Source of the DNA: Prochlorococcus sp. AG-347-J22
GTDB lineage: Bacteria > Cyanobacteriota > Cyanobacteriia > PCC-6307 > Cyanobiaceae
Assembly: GCA_003279005.1 (NCBI GenBank)
Contig: QCBY01000002.1
Location: forward strand, 105,208-169,207
DNA length: 64,000 bases
Direction: 5' to 3'
Below the pieces are notes generated by a model. That model was not told the DNA's origin. It did not search any database and worked only from the letters and a program-made list of their open reading frames with translations. Below, in pieces: positions 51,702-60,729 of the stretch. The position numbers and the translations under genes are program-made. The first letter of the stretch is position 1, and every line of letters begins with the position of its first letter.

Positions 51702-54035
51702 GTGACAATTGCTCCAAATAAAACTTCCTCCGAGAACAACTCTAATAATCTTAGAAAAGATGATTTTCCAAAGACAGCCCCCGCAGCTTATCCTGTCTTC
51801 TTTAGGTCATACAGCAGAAAGACAACTTCTGGAAAGAGAGAGAGTTGGAGTGAAGTTGGAGAAAGAAATTTATCTGGATTAAAAGAATTAGGAAAACTCT
51901 CTGCTCAAGAATTGACCTTAATGAGAGAAATGCAGAGCAACCAAAAGGCTCAACCGTCCGGAAGATGGCTATGGATTGGGGGGACTCCATGGATTAATAA
52001 ATGTCAAAATTTTTCAGGAGCATATAACTGTACTTCGACAAATTTAATTGATTGGGAAGCTTTTGCATTAATGATGGACTTGGCAATGATGGGATGTGGT
52101 ACAGGTGCAATAATTGAGCCTCATTTTATAGAAAAACTTCCAACAGTAAAAAATAAAATAACCATTAAATCAGTTAGTGAAGTAGGAATTACGCCTAAAG
52201 AACAAAGACAGGAAAAATCCTCTTTTGAAATTAAAGGCAAAGATATTTTTATAAAAGTAGGTGACAGCAGAAGAGGATGGGTAGATAGTTATAAATATCT
52301 TCTTGAAGCATCAAGTAATGAAAATCTTGAAAAAGAAGTTGATGTTCATATTAACTTAGAAGATATTAGGCCAGCAGGAGAATCATTAAAAGGTTTTGGA
52401 GGCATGGCAAATCCTATTAAATTAAAGGATCTTTACTCTCGAGTTGCTTCTTTATTAGGAAAGGCTATTGGCAGAAAGTTAAATACAGTGGAATGCTGTC
52501 TACTTATTGATGAGGCAGCAGTCACTATAGTTGCAGGAAACATAAGAAGAAGTGCAGGTATGAGGCAGTTTGCCTCTGATGACAAAGAAGCAGCATCAGC
52601 GAAAGAGAATCTTTGGAGTCAAGACGAAGATGGTAATTGGAGAATCGATCCCGAAAAGGACGCTCTTAGAATGGCCAATCACACAAGGGTATATCATAGA
52701 AAGCCCTCTTATCAAACAATTCTGGATGCAGTAACCAAGCAATTCCATTCAGGTGAAGGAGCAATTCAATTCGCACCAGAAGCAATAGCAAGATCAAATG
52801 CAGATATATTGAAAGGAGAAGATCTCAAAAACGAATTTATAGAAATATATTCGGAACAAGGTAAAGAAGAAGCTAGAAATTGGATTAATCTTAATTATGG
52901 GCCTTTTTCTGAAGAAGAACTAGATCATAGAATGAGTAGATATGGACTTAATCCTTGCGGAGAAATATTAGGCAATGATTTTCATTGTAATTTAGCAGAA
53001 GTTCACCTAAATCAGATTGACCCAGAAAATATTGAAGAACAAAAAAAAGCCTTTAAAGCCGCAGCCCTTTCAGTAGCGTGCTTACTAAATCATGAATTTG
53101 AAGTTGAAAGATACAGAAAAAGCAGAGAGTATGATCCTATTGTAGGAGTAAGTTTTACAGGATTATTTGATTTCTGCGTACATGCCTTTGGAACCCCTTG
53201 GTTAAAATGGTGGGAAGCGGGTAGACCAGATAACGAAGAAGGTAGGGATTTTAAAAAGAAAGAAGCTGGATTCTTAGACTTATGGAGAAAAACTGTAAAA
53301 GAAACTGTTTGGGAATACTGCGACAAACATAATCTAAGAAGACCCAATAGATGCACTACAGTTCAACCTGCTGGAACCAAAAGCCTTTTAACAGGGGCCG
53401 CTCCTGGATGGCATCCACCTAAAGCACAAAGGTTTTTAAGAAGAATAACTTTCAGGAAGAATGATCCAATTGCATTAGCTTGCATGGATTATGGTTATTC
53501 TGTTGTTCCATCCCAATCTGACAAAGACGAAAAAGGCTGCTTACTTGATAATCCATTTGACCCAAGATGTACTGAATGGCTAGTTGAAATCCCAACAGAA
53601 GTAAGTTGGGCAAATATAGAAGGAGCAGATAAAATAGATATAAACAATTTCTCAGCCCTTGCTCAATTCGATTTTTACATGCAAGTTCAAAAGTTTTACA
53701 CAGAACATAATACTTCTGCAACTATTGAATTTAGAGAAAGTGAAATTGAAGATCTAGCAAAAGCTATACATAACGCAATAGAGAATAACCAAGGATATAT
53801 CTCAGCAGCACTTTTAGCTAGATTTAATGCAAATGCAACATTTCCAAGATTACCTTTTGAACCTATAAGTAAGGAGCAATATATATCTTTACAGAAAAAA
53901 GTAACTCAAAGAAAAGTAAATAACGATTTCTTTAATGCTCTTAATAAATATGATATTGGAGAACTCTCTGAAGCAGGTCCAGCTGGTTGTGATTCAGATA
54001 AATGTCTGCTTCCGTTAGCTAAACCAGAAAATTAA
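51702..54035 (+). CDS. nrdJ: Class II (adenosylcobalamin) ribonucleotide reductase
   Basis: A 777-residue monomeric RNR, starting at GTG. Family motifs: NKCQNFSGAYNCTSTNLIDWEAF, DLAMMGCGTGAIIEP, GNIRRSAGMRQF, LNPCGEILGNDFHCNLAEV, QPAGTKSLLTGAAPGWHPP and a C-terminal redox pair (Cys763 and Cys768 in CDSDKC). It reduces NTPs to dNTPs using adenosylcobalamin, with no oxygen requirement. It appears to be the only RNR in this window. No obvious cobalamin riboswitch precedes it. Confidence 0.95.
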   Translation: MTIAPNKTSSENNSNNLRKDDFPKTAPAAYPVFFRSYSRKTTSGKRESWSEVGERNLSGLKELGKLSAQELTLMREMQSNQKAQPSGRWLWIGGTPWINKCQNFSGAYNCTSTNLIDWEAFALMMDLAMMGCGTGAIIEPHFIEKLPTVKNKITIKSVSEVGITPKEQRQEKSSFEIKGKDIFIKVGDSRRGWVDSYKYLLEASSNENLEKEVDVHINLEDIRPAGESLKGFGGMANPIKLKDLYSRVASLLGKAIGRKLNTVECCLLIDEAAVTIVAGNIRRSAGMRQFASDDKEAASAKENLWSQDEDGNWRIDPEKDALRMANHTRVYHRKPSYQTILDAVTKQFHSGEGAIQFAPEAIARSNADILKGEDLKNEFIEIYSEQGKEEARNWINLNYGPFSEEELDHRMSRYGLNPCGEILGNDFHCNLAEVHLNQIDPENIEEQKKAFKAAALSVACLLNHEFEVERYRKSREYDPIVGVSFTGLFDFCVHAFGTPWLKWWEAGRPDNEEGRDFKKKEAGFLDLWRKTVKETVWEYCDKHNLRRPNRCTTVQPAGTKSLLTGAAPGWHPPKAQRFLRRITFRKNDPIALACMDYGYSVVPSQSDKDEKGCLLDNPFDPRCTEWLVEIPTEVSWANIEGADKIDINNFSALAQFDFYMQVQKFYTEHNTSATIEFRESEIEDLAKAIHNAIENNQGYISAALLARFNANATFPRLPFEPISKEQYISLQKKVTQRKVNNDFFNALNKYDIGELSEAGPAGCDSDKCLLPLAKPEN

Positions 54036-54122
54036 ATATTAAATTTTTTGAAAAAAAAAGAAATTATTGTTCTTAAAAATTCAATTTATAGCTACTTCTT
54101 AAGATAGGTACATAAATTGACT

Positions 54123-54380
54123 ATGACATTGAGCTTAAATATTGGTAATTTTTTTAATGATTCATCTACTCATGCTTTAGTTGACGAACTCAGGAAAAGA
54201 AACACAGAAGAATCAATATTAGAATTCGAAAGGAAGTTCAACATTAAAAATGAAAAAAATCTACATATTTACATATGTAGATTTCTAAAAAACAGGACCA
54301 TATCAAGAGCTTTGGCCTCTAGGTGGCTAATTACAATGATTAATGACAAAGAGTCAAAAATTAATACCCTAAAAAATTAG
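54123..54380 (+). CDS. Small conserved protein, unknown
   Basis: 85 residues from ATG 54123 (the track's TTG start adds two residues). Helical and basic (LSLNIGNFFNDSSTHALVDELRKRNTEESILEFERKFNIK...); one cysteine. It follows nrdJ on the same strand by 87 bases. The sequence ends near the convergent 54385 gene. I recall similar ORFs in picocyanobacteria but no function. Confidence 0.6.
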   Translation: MTLSLNIGNFFNDSSTHALVDELRKRNTEESILEFERKFNIKNEKNLHIYICRFLKNRTISRALASRWLITMINDKESKINTLKN

Positions 54381-54384
54381 ATAA

Positions 54385-54582
54385 TTAAGTCAGGGCAGAA
54401 AGCCTCCAAAGAGCTATCCCAAAAATTGAAACACCCATTATTAAAGTAAAAGCTAAAGCATTAACAACCTGAACCTTCTCGGTCATAACATTAGCAAATG
54501 GAAGTAACTGTGCATATAAAGGTTTTTCTTCAACGACGGTAGCTCTTTTTTTACTGGGAGATTTTTTGTTTTTTGAGAACAT
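54385..54582 (-). CDS. Small single-pass membrane protein, conserved-looking
   Basis: A 65-residue protein with a basic N-terminus (MFSKNKKSPSKKRATVVEEKPLYAQLLPFANVMTEKVQ) and one C-terminal helix (VNALAFTLIMGVSIFGIALWRL). The EEKPLYAQLLPFANVMTEKVQVVNAL block looks like a conserved picocyanobacterial motif. It might be a photosynthetic-complex subunit, but I cannot name it. It converges on the 54123 gene. Confidence 0.65.
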   Translation of the reverse strand: MFSKNKKSPSKKRATVVEEKPLYAQLLPFANVMTEKVQVVNALAFTLIMGVSIFGIALWRLSALT

Positions 54583-54913
54583 AAAAAAAGGTTATAATCT
54601 TTTGAATTTTACATTTAAAAATGAAATTTATACTAAATAAAACGATTAATTGAACAAAATGTAACCTGTCTCAATCTTTAAATTGTTTAAAGAAAAGTTT
54701 TCATCCCTCCTAAAAAGATTTTTTCGATTAACCAGCTAAAAGGTCATTCAATGGGTAATTTATGATAATAAAAAGTGTTGTGAGTTTCATGAGCATTAGT
54801 ATTACCTTGATGTCTTGCAAGACGAATTAACAAATTATGTCAAGCAAGGAAATACTAAATACTTATCAAAAATGATTTAGGATGATTAAAAATTTAACTT
54901 TAAGAAGCCAATT
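54583..54913. other. Stretch without a confident gene
   Basis: It is AT-rich. The only ORF of note is a 22-residue one (54762-54830) with a lipobox-like LMSC, MIIKSVVSFMSISITLMSCKTN, which I do not annotate. The region presumably holds the divergent promoters of the small genes at 54582 and 54914. Confidence 0.4.
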
Positions 54914-55063
54914 ATGCCCAATCAAAAACCTTTATTTAAACTTCCTTATGACATAAGAGACGTAAGTGCTCTTTTTGCAATCGTGGCTTTTGTTTTAGTC
55001 ATTGCTGCAATAGTGGGTAATAATTTATTTGGAATATTTCAGCAAAACGTTAATTTTGGATAA
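54914..55063 (+). CDS. 49-residue single-pass membrane protein
   Basis: An ORF not in the track: MPNQKPLFKLPYDIRDVSALFAIVAFVLVIAAIVGNNLFGIFQQNVNFG. One helix (about 19-38) with a polar N-terminus. Good composition and a natural membrane-protein layout. Function unknown; it converges on the large membrane-protein gene. Confidence 0.58.
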   Translation: MPNQKPLFKLPYDIRDVSALFAIVAFVLVIAAIVGNNLFGIFQQNVNFG

Positions 55064-55100
55064 AAAAGATAATTAGCTTTGATATCGATTTATGAAATGA

Positions 55101-56399
55101 TTAACTTGGAACGAATATAAATAGTTTTTTAAGAAACATCATATATTTTTCTCCAAATCCAAAGTAGGTTCTTAATAAAACAAAAGGCAATGGGAAAGAT
55201 ATCTGAGAGGATAAATTTACTCCAAAGAAACTTACAGGGGTTGCTAACATAAGAAATGTTATCCAACGATTAAATACTGAAATTAAATCTTCGTTCAAAG
55301 TATATAAAATCAAAATAGACTCCAATATAAAAAAATATGTATAGGCCATTGATCGCCAAACATCACCGTTAATCATTACTATAAAACTGTAAGAAAGAAA
55401 TATTAAAAAATTTATGCCAAAATAAAACTTATAATTAAAACCATAATTTTTTATAAAATTGTTTGAACTTTTTTTAAGTAATTTAATAATCAACAACAAA
55501 GGAAAAAAGTAAACCCACTTGAAAGAACTTAGTAAATTTAAAATTTGTGATGGCCAATATTTGGGGAAGAAATCCCAAAAATTAGTTATCTGGTTAGTAA
55601 CTACACTAATATTTGGGGCGGAGGCAAATATTCCAGAATCAATTACATAACGACCTAATATCCATAAGATAAATCCAATAACCATTGAACATGTAGTAAG
55701 TATTAAATTTTTGGTTACTTTTAAATTAAATAAATTACTTCCATTCTCCTTTAAATAATTATTATTCATTAGATCTCTTCTTATAAGAAATAACCATAGA
55801 AATGCACAAGCAAAAATTGATCTTTCATCATTAAAGAGAGAAGATGGTATTGCAAAAATGAAATATAAAGGATTTACCTTATAAGCAGCAGGTATCAAAA
55901 TTAAAAGATGCGAGACTGAGTCTGTAGTACCCCAAAATGCAGTTCCTTCAGCAATAAACCAAGTTAGTGATAGCCCAATAAGATTTACTAATGTGAAGGA
56001 ATTATTATTAGTTCTTGTTCTGATAATTCTGCTCAAAAGAAACAAATTAACCAGAGAGGATAATACTGGTATTACTACAACAAAGAAACCTCTTAGCCCT
56101 AAGAAATAATTTAATGAAGGTACTAGGAATCTATAACCTAATAATTGATAAATTGGCGGGAGGTCTCTGTTAAGTGGGTTCTCTGCTAATAACATCTGAT
56201 ACAATAACCTACCGGCTCTATCAGGCTGAAAATAAAGCCATAAACTAGGAAATGCAAAAAAAATAGAGATTAAAAATGCTATCAAAGCAAATTTAACATC
56301 TACTCTCCATCCATACTCTTCGTGATCAGAAATTCTAAGAAAAAAATTTTCAAATTTATTTATCAAATTTAGTTGATATTTTCTAAAAAGAAATTTCAT
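55101..56399 (-). CDS. Polytopic membrane protein, polysaccharide-type
   Basis: A 432-residue protein with about ten hydrophobic segments and no soluble domain. The pattern (DRAGRLLYQMLLAENPLNRDLPPIYQLLGYRF, FIAEGTAFWGTTDSVSHLLIL, SSLFNDERSIFACAFLW) resembles membrane glycosyltransferases (GT-C-like) or O-antigen/exopolysaccharide polymerases; no defining motif is visible. It opens the polysaccharide cluster, divergent from the sugar dehydrogenase gene. No family named. Confidence 0.6.
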   Translation of the reverse strand: MKFLFRKYQLNLINKFENFFLRISDHEEYGWRVDVKFALIAFLISIFFAFPSLWLYFQPDRAGRLLYQMLLAENPLNRDLPPIYQLLGYRFLVPSLNYFLGLRGFFVVVIPVLSSLVNLFLLSRIIRTRTNNNSFTLVNLIGLSLTWFIAEGTAFWGTTDSVSHLLILIPAAYKVNPLYFIFAIPSSLFNDERSIFACAFLWLFLIRRDLMNNNYLKENGSNLFNLKVTKNLILTTCSMVIGFILWILGRYVIDSGIFASAPNISVVTNQITNFWDFFPKYWPSQILNLLSSFKWVYFFPLLLIIKLLKKSSNNFIKNYGFNYKFYFGINFLIFLSYSFIVMINGDVWRSMAYTYFFILESILILYTLNEDLISVFNRWITFLMLATPVSFFGVNLSSQISFPLPFVLLRTYFGFGEKYMMFLKKLFIFVPS

Positions 56400-56574
56400 A
56401 TTAAAATATATAAATCAAAACCTATTTTTATTGATTGAAATTTAGTATCTTTGAGTTTTATCTGTCAATTATTTAAAAAAAATATTTTCATTATATTTTA
56501 TTAAGCAATTTATGTTAGTTGTTTTGAATTTATACAGTAATTTGTATTAAGCTTATTAAGAAATAATTTTGTTT

Positions 56575-57756
56575 ATGCGATACAAATATGATGTAGCAAT
56601 AATAGGTGGATTAGGTCACATTGGTTTACCTTTAGGAATTTTATTTGCAGATAAACTTAAAAATGTTCTATTACTAGACAATAATTTAAAAGATAAAGAT
56701 AAAGTAATGAAAGGCCAAATGCCCTTTATTGAATATGGGGCTGAAAGTTTATTAAAAAAAGCTCTTAAAAGAAATTTAATTCACATTACATCTCTACCTG
56801 AAGAAATCAAAAATGCCAAAAATATAATATTTTGTATTGGCACTCCAATAGATGAATACCTTAATCCAAAAACAAATCAATTTTTGGATGTTATTTCAGA
56901 ATATTCAAAATTCATTAATAAAGACCAATTGATAATAATAAGAAGTTCTGTTTTCCCAGGAATTTGCAAACAAGTAAATAAACTTTTAGGTCCAGATATT
57001 AATCTTAGTTTCTGCCCTGAGAGGATTGTACAAGGATATGCAATTAAAGAGCTTTCTAAACTGCCTCAAATTGTATCTGGATTTAGTGAAGAAGCCATAA
57101 GCTTAGCTGGAAAGTTATTTCAAGAAGTTTCAAAAAGTATTATTTATACATCAGTTACTAAGGCTGAATTAGCAAAATTATATTCGAATACTTGGAGATA
57201 TATTCAATTTGCTGCTACAAATCAGTTCTATATGATTTCTAATGACATGGGAGAAAATTACGAAGATATAAGGGATCTTATGATGGAAAACTATCCTAGA
57301 ATGTCTGGATTCCCATCTGCTGGATTCGCTGCTGGACCTTGTCTTCTTAAAGATACTATGCAACTTTCAAATTTAAGTAGAAATGCAAATTTCTTAGCTC
57401 AAGCCGCAATGAATATTAATGAAAGGATGCCCGAATACCTCATTCAACTTATCAAGAAAAAACATTTTTTAGAAAAGGCAAAAGTTGGAATTTTAGGTAT
57501 GGCATTCAAAGCAAATATTGATGATATAAGGGATTCGCTATCTTTTAAATTAAAAAAATTATTATCATTCGAGGGTGCTGAAGTTAAATGCAGTGATGAG
57601 TTCGTAAATGATCCAAAATATATCTCTAAAGAAGAATTGATAGATTACTCAGAAATAATTATTATTGGTGCTCCCCATGATATATATCAAAACATAGAAA
57701 TACCAACTGACAAAATTCTTTATGACATTTGGAGTCTGGATAAATTAAAAAAATGA
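56575..57756 (+). CDS. Nucleotide-sugar dehydrogenase (UDP-GlcA/ManNAcA type)
   Basis: 393 residues from ATG 56575 (the track's TTG start adds two). N-terminal Rossmann motif IIGGLGHIGLPLGILFADK, IFCIGTPIDEY, IIIRSSVFPG, CPERIVQGYA and the catalytic Cys in FAAGPCLLKDTMQL. Domain order fits UDP-glucose/UDP-ManNAc 6-dehydrogenases, which make an acidic sugar nucleotide. It overlaps the NUDIX gene by 4 bases. The precise substrate is unknown. Confidence 0.85.
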   Translation: MRYKYDVAIIGGLGHIGLPLGILFADKLKNVLLLDNNLKDKDKVMKGQMPFIEYGAESLLKKALKRNLIHITSLPEEIKNAKNIIFCIGTPIDEYLNPKTNQFLDVISEYSKFINKDQLIIIRSSVFPGICKQVNKLLGPDINLSFCPERIVQGYAIKELSKLPQIVSGFSEEAISLAGKLFQEVSKSIIYTSVTKAELAKLYSNTWRYIQFAATNQFYMISNDMGENYEDIRDLMMENYPRMSGFPSAGFAAGPCLLKDTMQLSNLSRNANFLAQAAMNINERMPEYLIQLIKKKHFLEKAKVGILGMAFKANIDDIRDSLSFKLKKLLSFEGAEVKCSDEFVNDPKYISKEELIDYSEIIIIGAPHDIYQNIEIPTDKILYDIWSLDKLKK

Positions 57757-58259
57757 AGAGAATAATTTTTTCGAAGAAGTGGTTTGATTTGTATGAAATT
57801 TTTGATAAGAAAAGTAACTCAAATTTTTATGGGATCAAGCCTCCAGATTATGTTACAGCAGTAGCTTTTGACAGGAATGGGGAGATATTTCTTGTTATAC
57901 AAGAAAGGCCTGTAATTGAAAAAACAAAAAGCCTTGAAACTCCTGGAGGTCAAGTGGACAAAGGAGAAACTCCCATTAAATCCATTAAGAGAGAATTGGT
58001 TGAGGAATTGGGTTTATCCTTTGAAAATATAAATAGAGTTGCAATTCTTGAACCAGATGTAGGGAGATTAATGAATAAGCTGCATGTCTTTAAGGCTGAA
58101 AACCCCATATTTGTAAGAGATCCTGAAATTGGAATCAAAGTTTTAACAGTTGATCCTGATGATTTGATTCAGTATATTTATGATGGAAAATTATCTAACG
58201 CTTACTCAATAGCGGCAATATCAATAGTTTTAAATTTATTTAAAAATGAATCAATCTAA
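57753..58259 (+). CDS. NUDIX hydrolase
   Basis: A 168-residue protein with an intact NUDIX box GQVDKGETPIKSIKRELVEELGL (G-x5-E-x7-REUxEExGU) at about 67-89. The family hydrolyses nucleoside diphosphate derivatives such as nucleotide sugars; ADP-ribose or ADP-sugar pyrophosphatases have a similar N-terminus (SNFYGIKPPDYVTAVAFDRNG). In this cluster it may recycle or check a sugar nucleotide. Overlaps the next gene by 14 bases. Confidence 0.85.
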   Translation: MKRIIFSKKWFDLYEIFDKKSNSNFYGIKPPDYVTAVAFDRNGEIFLVIQERPVIEKTKSLETPGGQVDKGETPIKSIKRELVEELGLSFENINRVAILEPDVGRLMNKLHVFKAENPIFVRDPEIGIKVLTVDPDDLIQYIYDGKLSNAYSIAAISIVLNLFKNESI

Positions 58260-58992
58260 TAGAATATTACTTCTTGGTGGAAATGGAAAACTAGGCAAAG
58301 AAATTATTAAATCTAGATTATTTGAACAAATTTATTTTCCTTCCAAAAAAACATGTAACTTACAAGAAAAAGAATCAATTAAAAAAACATTAGATGACTT
58401 TAAACCAACTCATATAATTAATTGCGCTGCACTGGCAAGAAGAAAGATATGCGAGAAACAACCCAAAGAAGCTATATCAGTGAATATAATTGGGACTTCT
58501 CAATTAGTGCAATCTATAATAGATTTTAGTGCTTCAAATAAAGAGCCAAGATTATTGCATATGTCATCTGATGCTGTTTATCATTGCGGGAAAGGAGATT
58601 ATGATGAATTTGATCCTACAGTACCTATTTGTAATTATGGTTGGTCAAAGCTTGCGGCTGAATGTTCAGTAAGATTGCTTAATAATTACCTCATAATAAG
58701 GACCAGATTTTTTAATCCTAATGAAATCCCTTTTTTAGATGCTGCTAATGATATTTTTACATCATCAATTCCAATTTCGAAACTTGTTAGTTATATCTAT
58801 AAGCTTTTATCTGTTAACTATGTGGGAGTATTGAATATTGGAGGCAAATCAGAATCAGATTTTGATAAATATAAGAATTACAAATCTGATATATTAAAGA
58901 CTGACATGATTTCTATAAGAGAAAATAGTGCTCTTCCTTTTTGTAATAATTACACTCTTTCCACAAAAAGATTAGATTCAATACTTTATTAA
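58246..58992 (+). CDS. RmlD-like NAD(P)-dependent sugar reductase
   Basis: A 248-residue SDR with GGNGKLGKEI at the N-terminus, KPTHIINCAALARRKICE, HMSSDAVY and YGWSKLAAE (YxxxK). It is closest in layout to dTDP-4-dehydrorhamnose reductase (RmlD), which has a short N-terminus like this. Exact product unknown. Starts inside the NUDIX gene, and the glycosyltransferase follows after 9 bases. Confidence 0.78.
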   Translation: MNQSNRILLLGGNGKLGKEIIKSRLFEQIYFPSKKTCNLQEKESIKKTLDDFKPTHIINCAALARRKICEKQPKEAISVNIIGTSQLVQSIIDFSASNKEPRLLHMSSDAVYHCGKGDYDEFDPTVPICNYGWSKLAAECSVRLLNNYLIIRTRFFNPNEIPFLDAANDIFTSSIPISKLVSYIYKLLSVNYVGVLNIGGKSESDFDKYKNYKSDILKTDMISIRENSALPFCNNYTLSTKRLDSILY

Positions 58993-59001
58993 AAATAGTT
59001 C

Positions 59002-59745
59002 ATGCAAAAAAAATTAGATATTGTAATCCCAGTCTTTAATGAGGAAAAAATTTCTTCATTATTTAGTTTGTTGGATAAAAATGTTTCTACATCGTTTAAA
59101 GTTCTTCTTTGCTTTGATAGTTATGAAGATCGTACATTAAAGTTTTTTGACCCAAAAGAGTTTTCATTTGAAATAGAACTAATACTCAATGAAGGTAAAG
59201 GAGTACATTCGGCAATTATTTCAGGATTTAAAAAAAGTACAGCGGATGCATTATTAGTCTATCCTGCCGACGATTTAATAAACACAGCAATCATTGATTC
59301 AATGTATAAAAGCTTTGAGAACGGACATCATGTAGTTGTAGCAAGTAGATTTATAAGAGGCGGCACCATGAAAGGTTGTCCATTTTTAAAGAATATTTTA
59401 GTCCGCTGTGGTTCTTATTCTCTCTATTTTTTATCCTGCATTCCAGTTATGGATGCAAGTAATGGCTTTAGACTCTTTTCAAAAAAACTAATAGATTATG
59501 TACAAATTGAATCTAATAAAGGCTTTACCTATTCTATTGAATTATTAGTAAAAGCAAGAAGATTAAAGTTGTCTATTTCAGAAATTCCAGCCAAATGGGA
59601 AGAAAGATGCCATGGCAGCAGTAACTTTAAACTATTCTTATGGCTAAGTGAATATTTAAAATGGTATTTTTATGGGCTAGCAACTTTTTGGTTAAGAAAA
59701 AAATCAAGCTCCGTAAAGAAAAAATTAATTAAAAGATATAATTAG
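59002..59745 (+). CDS. Glycosyltransferase family 2 (DPM-like)
   Basis: A 247-residue GT2 enzyme: IVIPVFNEEKISSLFSLL, LNEGKGVHSAIISGFKKSTADALLVYPADDL (DxD-like), ASRFIRGGTMKG and DASNGFRLFSKKLIDYV. It lacks the C-terminal membrane helices of polyprenyl-phosphate transferases, though the SEYLKWYFYGLATFWL end may be membrane-proximal. It probably adds a sugar to a lipid carrier in this cluster. The next gene starts 3 bases later. Confidence 0.83.
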   Translation: MQKKLDIVIPVFNEEKISSLFSLLDKNVSTSFKVLLCFDSYEDRTLKFFDPKEFSFEIELILNEGKGVHSAIISGFKKSTADALLVYPADDLINTAIIDSMYKSFENGHHVVVASRFIRGGTMKGCPFLKNILVRCGSYSLYFLSCIPVMDASNGFRLFSKKLIDYVQIESNKGFTYSIELLVKARRLKLSISEIPAKWEERCHGSSNFKLFLWLSEYLKWYFYGLATFWLRKKSSSVKKKLIKRYN

Positions 59746-59748
59746 CCT

Positions 59749-60702
59749 ATGAAAAAAATTCTCATAACTGGTGGATGCGGATTTATTGGAAGTGCGCTCG
59801 TAAAAAAATTAGTCAAAGATGGTCATAGAGTAAAGGTCCTTGATAATTGCTCCAGAGGATCAGCATCAAGATTAAAAAATATTTTGGACAACATTGAATT
59901 CATTCAAGGGGATATAAGGGACCTTGATGTAGTTTCAAAAGCTTGTGAAGATATTGAAAGCATTCATCACTTAGCTTATATCAATGGTACAGAAAATTTT
60001 TATAAAAAGCCTGAACTTGTTCTAGATGTTGCAGCCTCTGGAATTATTAATTTATATAATTGTTGTAAAGAAAAGAACATTGAAGAATTTTATTTAGCCT
60101 CAACTTCAGAGGTTTATCAAACGCCCTCAAAATTCCCTGCCGCAGAAAATGAACGCCTAATAATTCCTGACATAATGAATCCCAGATATTCTTATGGGGG
60201 AGGGAAAATATTATGTGAACTTGTAGCTATTCATTGTATTCAAAAATTAGTCAACAAATTAATAATATATAGGCCTCACAATGTATATGGTCCAGACATG
60301 GGGAATGAACATGTTATCCCTCAGTTTTTCATAAAGATGAAAAAACTTATCAATGAATTTGGTCATAATAAAATTATAGATTTCCCCATTCAAGGAAGTG
60401 GAGATGAGACAAGATCATTTATTCATATAAATGATTTTATTAAAGCTGTAGAAATTCTTACTCTAAAAGGACAGAGTAATCAGATCTACCATATCGGAAA
60501 TTCTGACGAGATAACTATTAAAAAATTAGCGATGCAAATTAGTGATGCATTAAATATTGATATTAAAATTAAACCCGGTGATTTACAGCTTGGAAGTACT
60601 AAAAGAAGATGTCCTGATATTAAAAAAATATATGATATTGGTTATAGACAAACTATTTCTCTAAAAGAAGGAATCGCAAGCTTAAAACAGTGGTATTATT
60701 AA
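59749..60702 (+). CDS. NAD-dependent epimerase/dehydratase
   Basis: A 317-residue extended SDR: ITGGCGFIGSALVKKL, NCSRGSASRLKNI, STSEVYQTPSKFP, YSYGGGKILCE (YxxxK), RPHNVYGPDMG, IQGSGDETRSFIHINDF. It is of the UDP-glucose 4-epimerase/GDP-mannose-type family; substrate unknown. Four bases from the GT2 gene and 27 from the methyltransferase, so all are probably in one operon. Confidence 0.83.
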   Translation: MKKILITGGCGFIGSALVKKLVKDGHRVKVLDNCSRGSASRLKNILDNIEFIQGDIRDLDVVSKACEDIESIHHLAYINGTENFYKKPELVLDVAASGIINLYNCCKEKNIEEFYLASTSEVYQTPSKFPAAENERLIIPDIMNPRYSYGGGKILCELVAIHCIQKLVNKLIIYRPHNVYGPDMGNEHVIPQFFIKMKKLINEFGHNKIIDFPIQGSGDETRSFIHINDFIKAVEILTLKGQSNQIYHIGNSDEITIKKLAMQISDALNIDIKIKPGDLQLGSTKRRCPDIKKIYDIGYRQTISLKEGIASLKQWYY

Positions 60703-60729
60703 TCTTTAACCCATTGGTTTTGTTATTAA

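Noticed and set aside
54762-54830. 22-residue ORF with a lipobox-like LMSC
   Set aside because: Too short, with no start signal or neighbour support.
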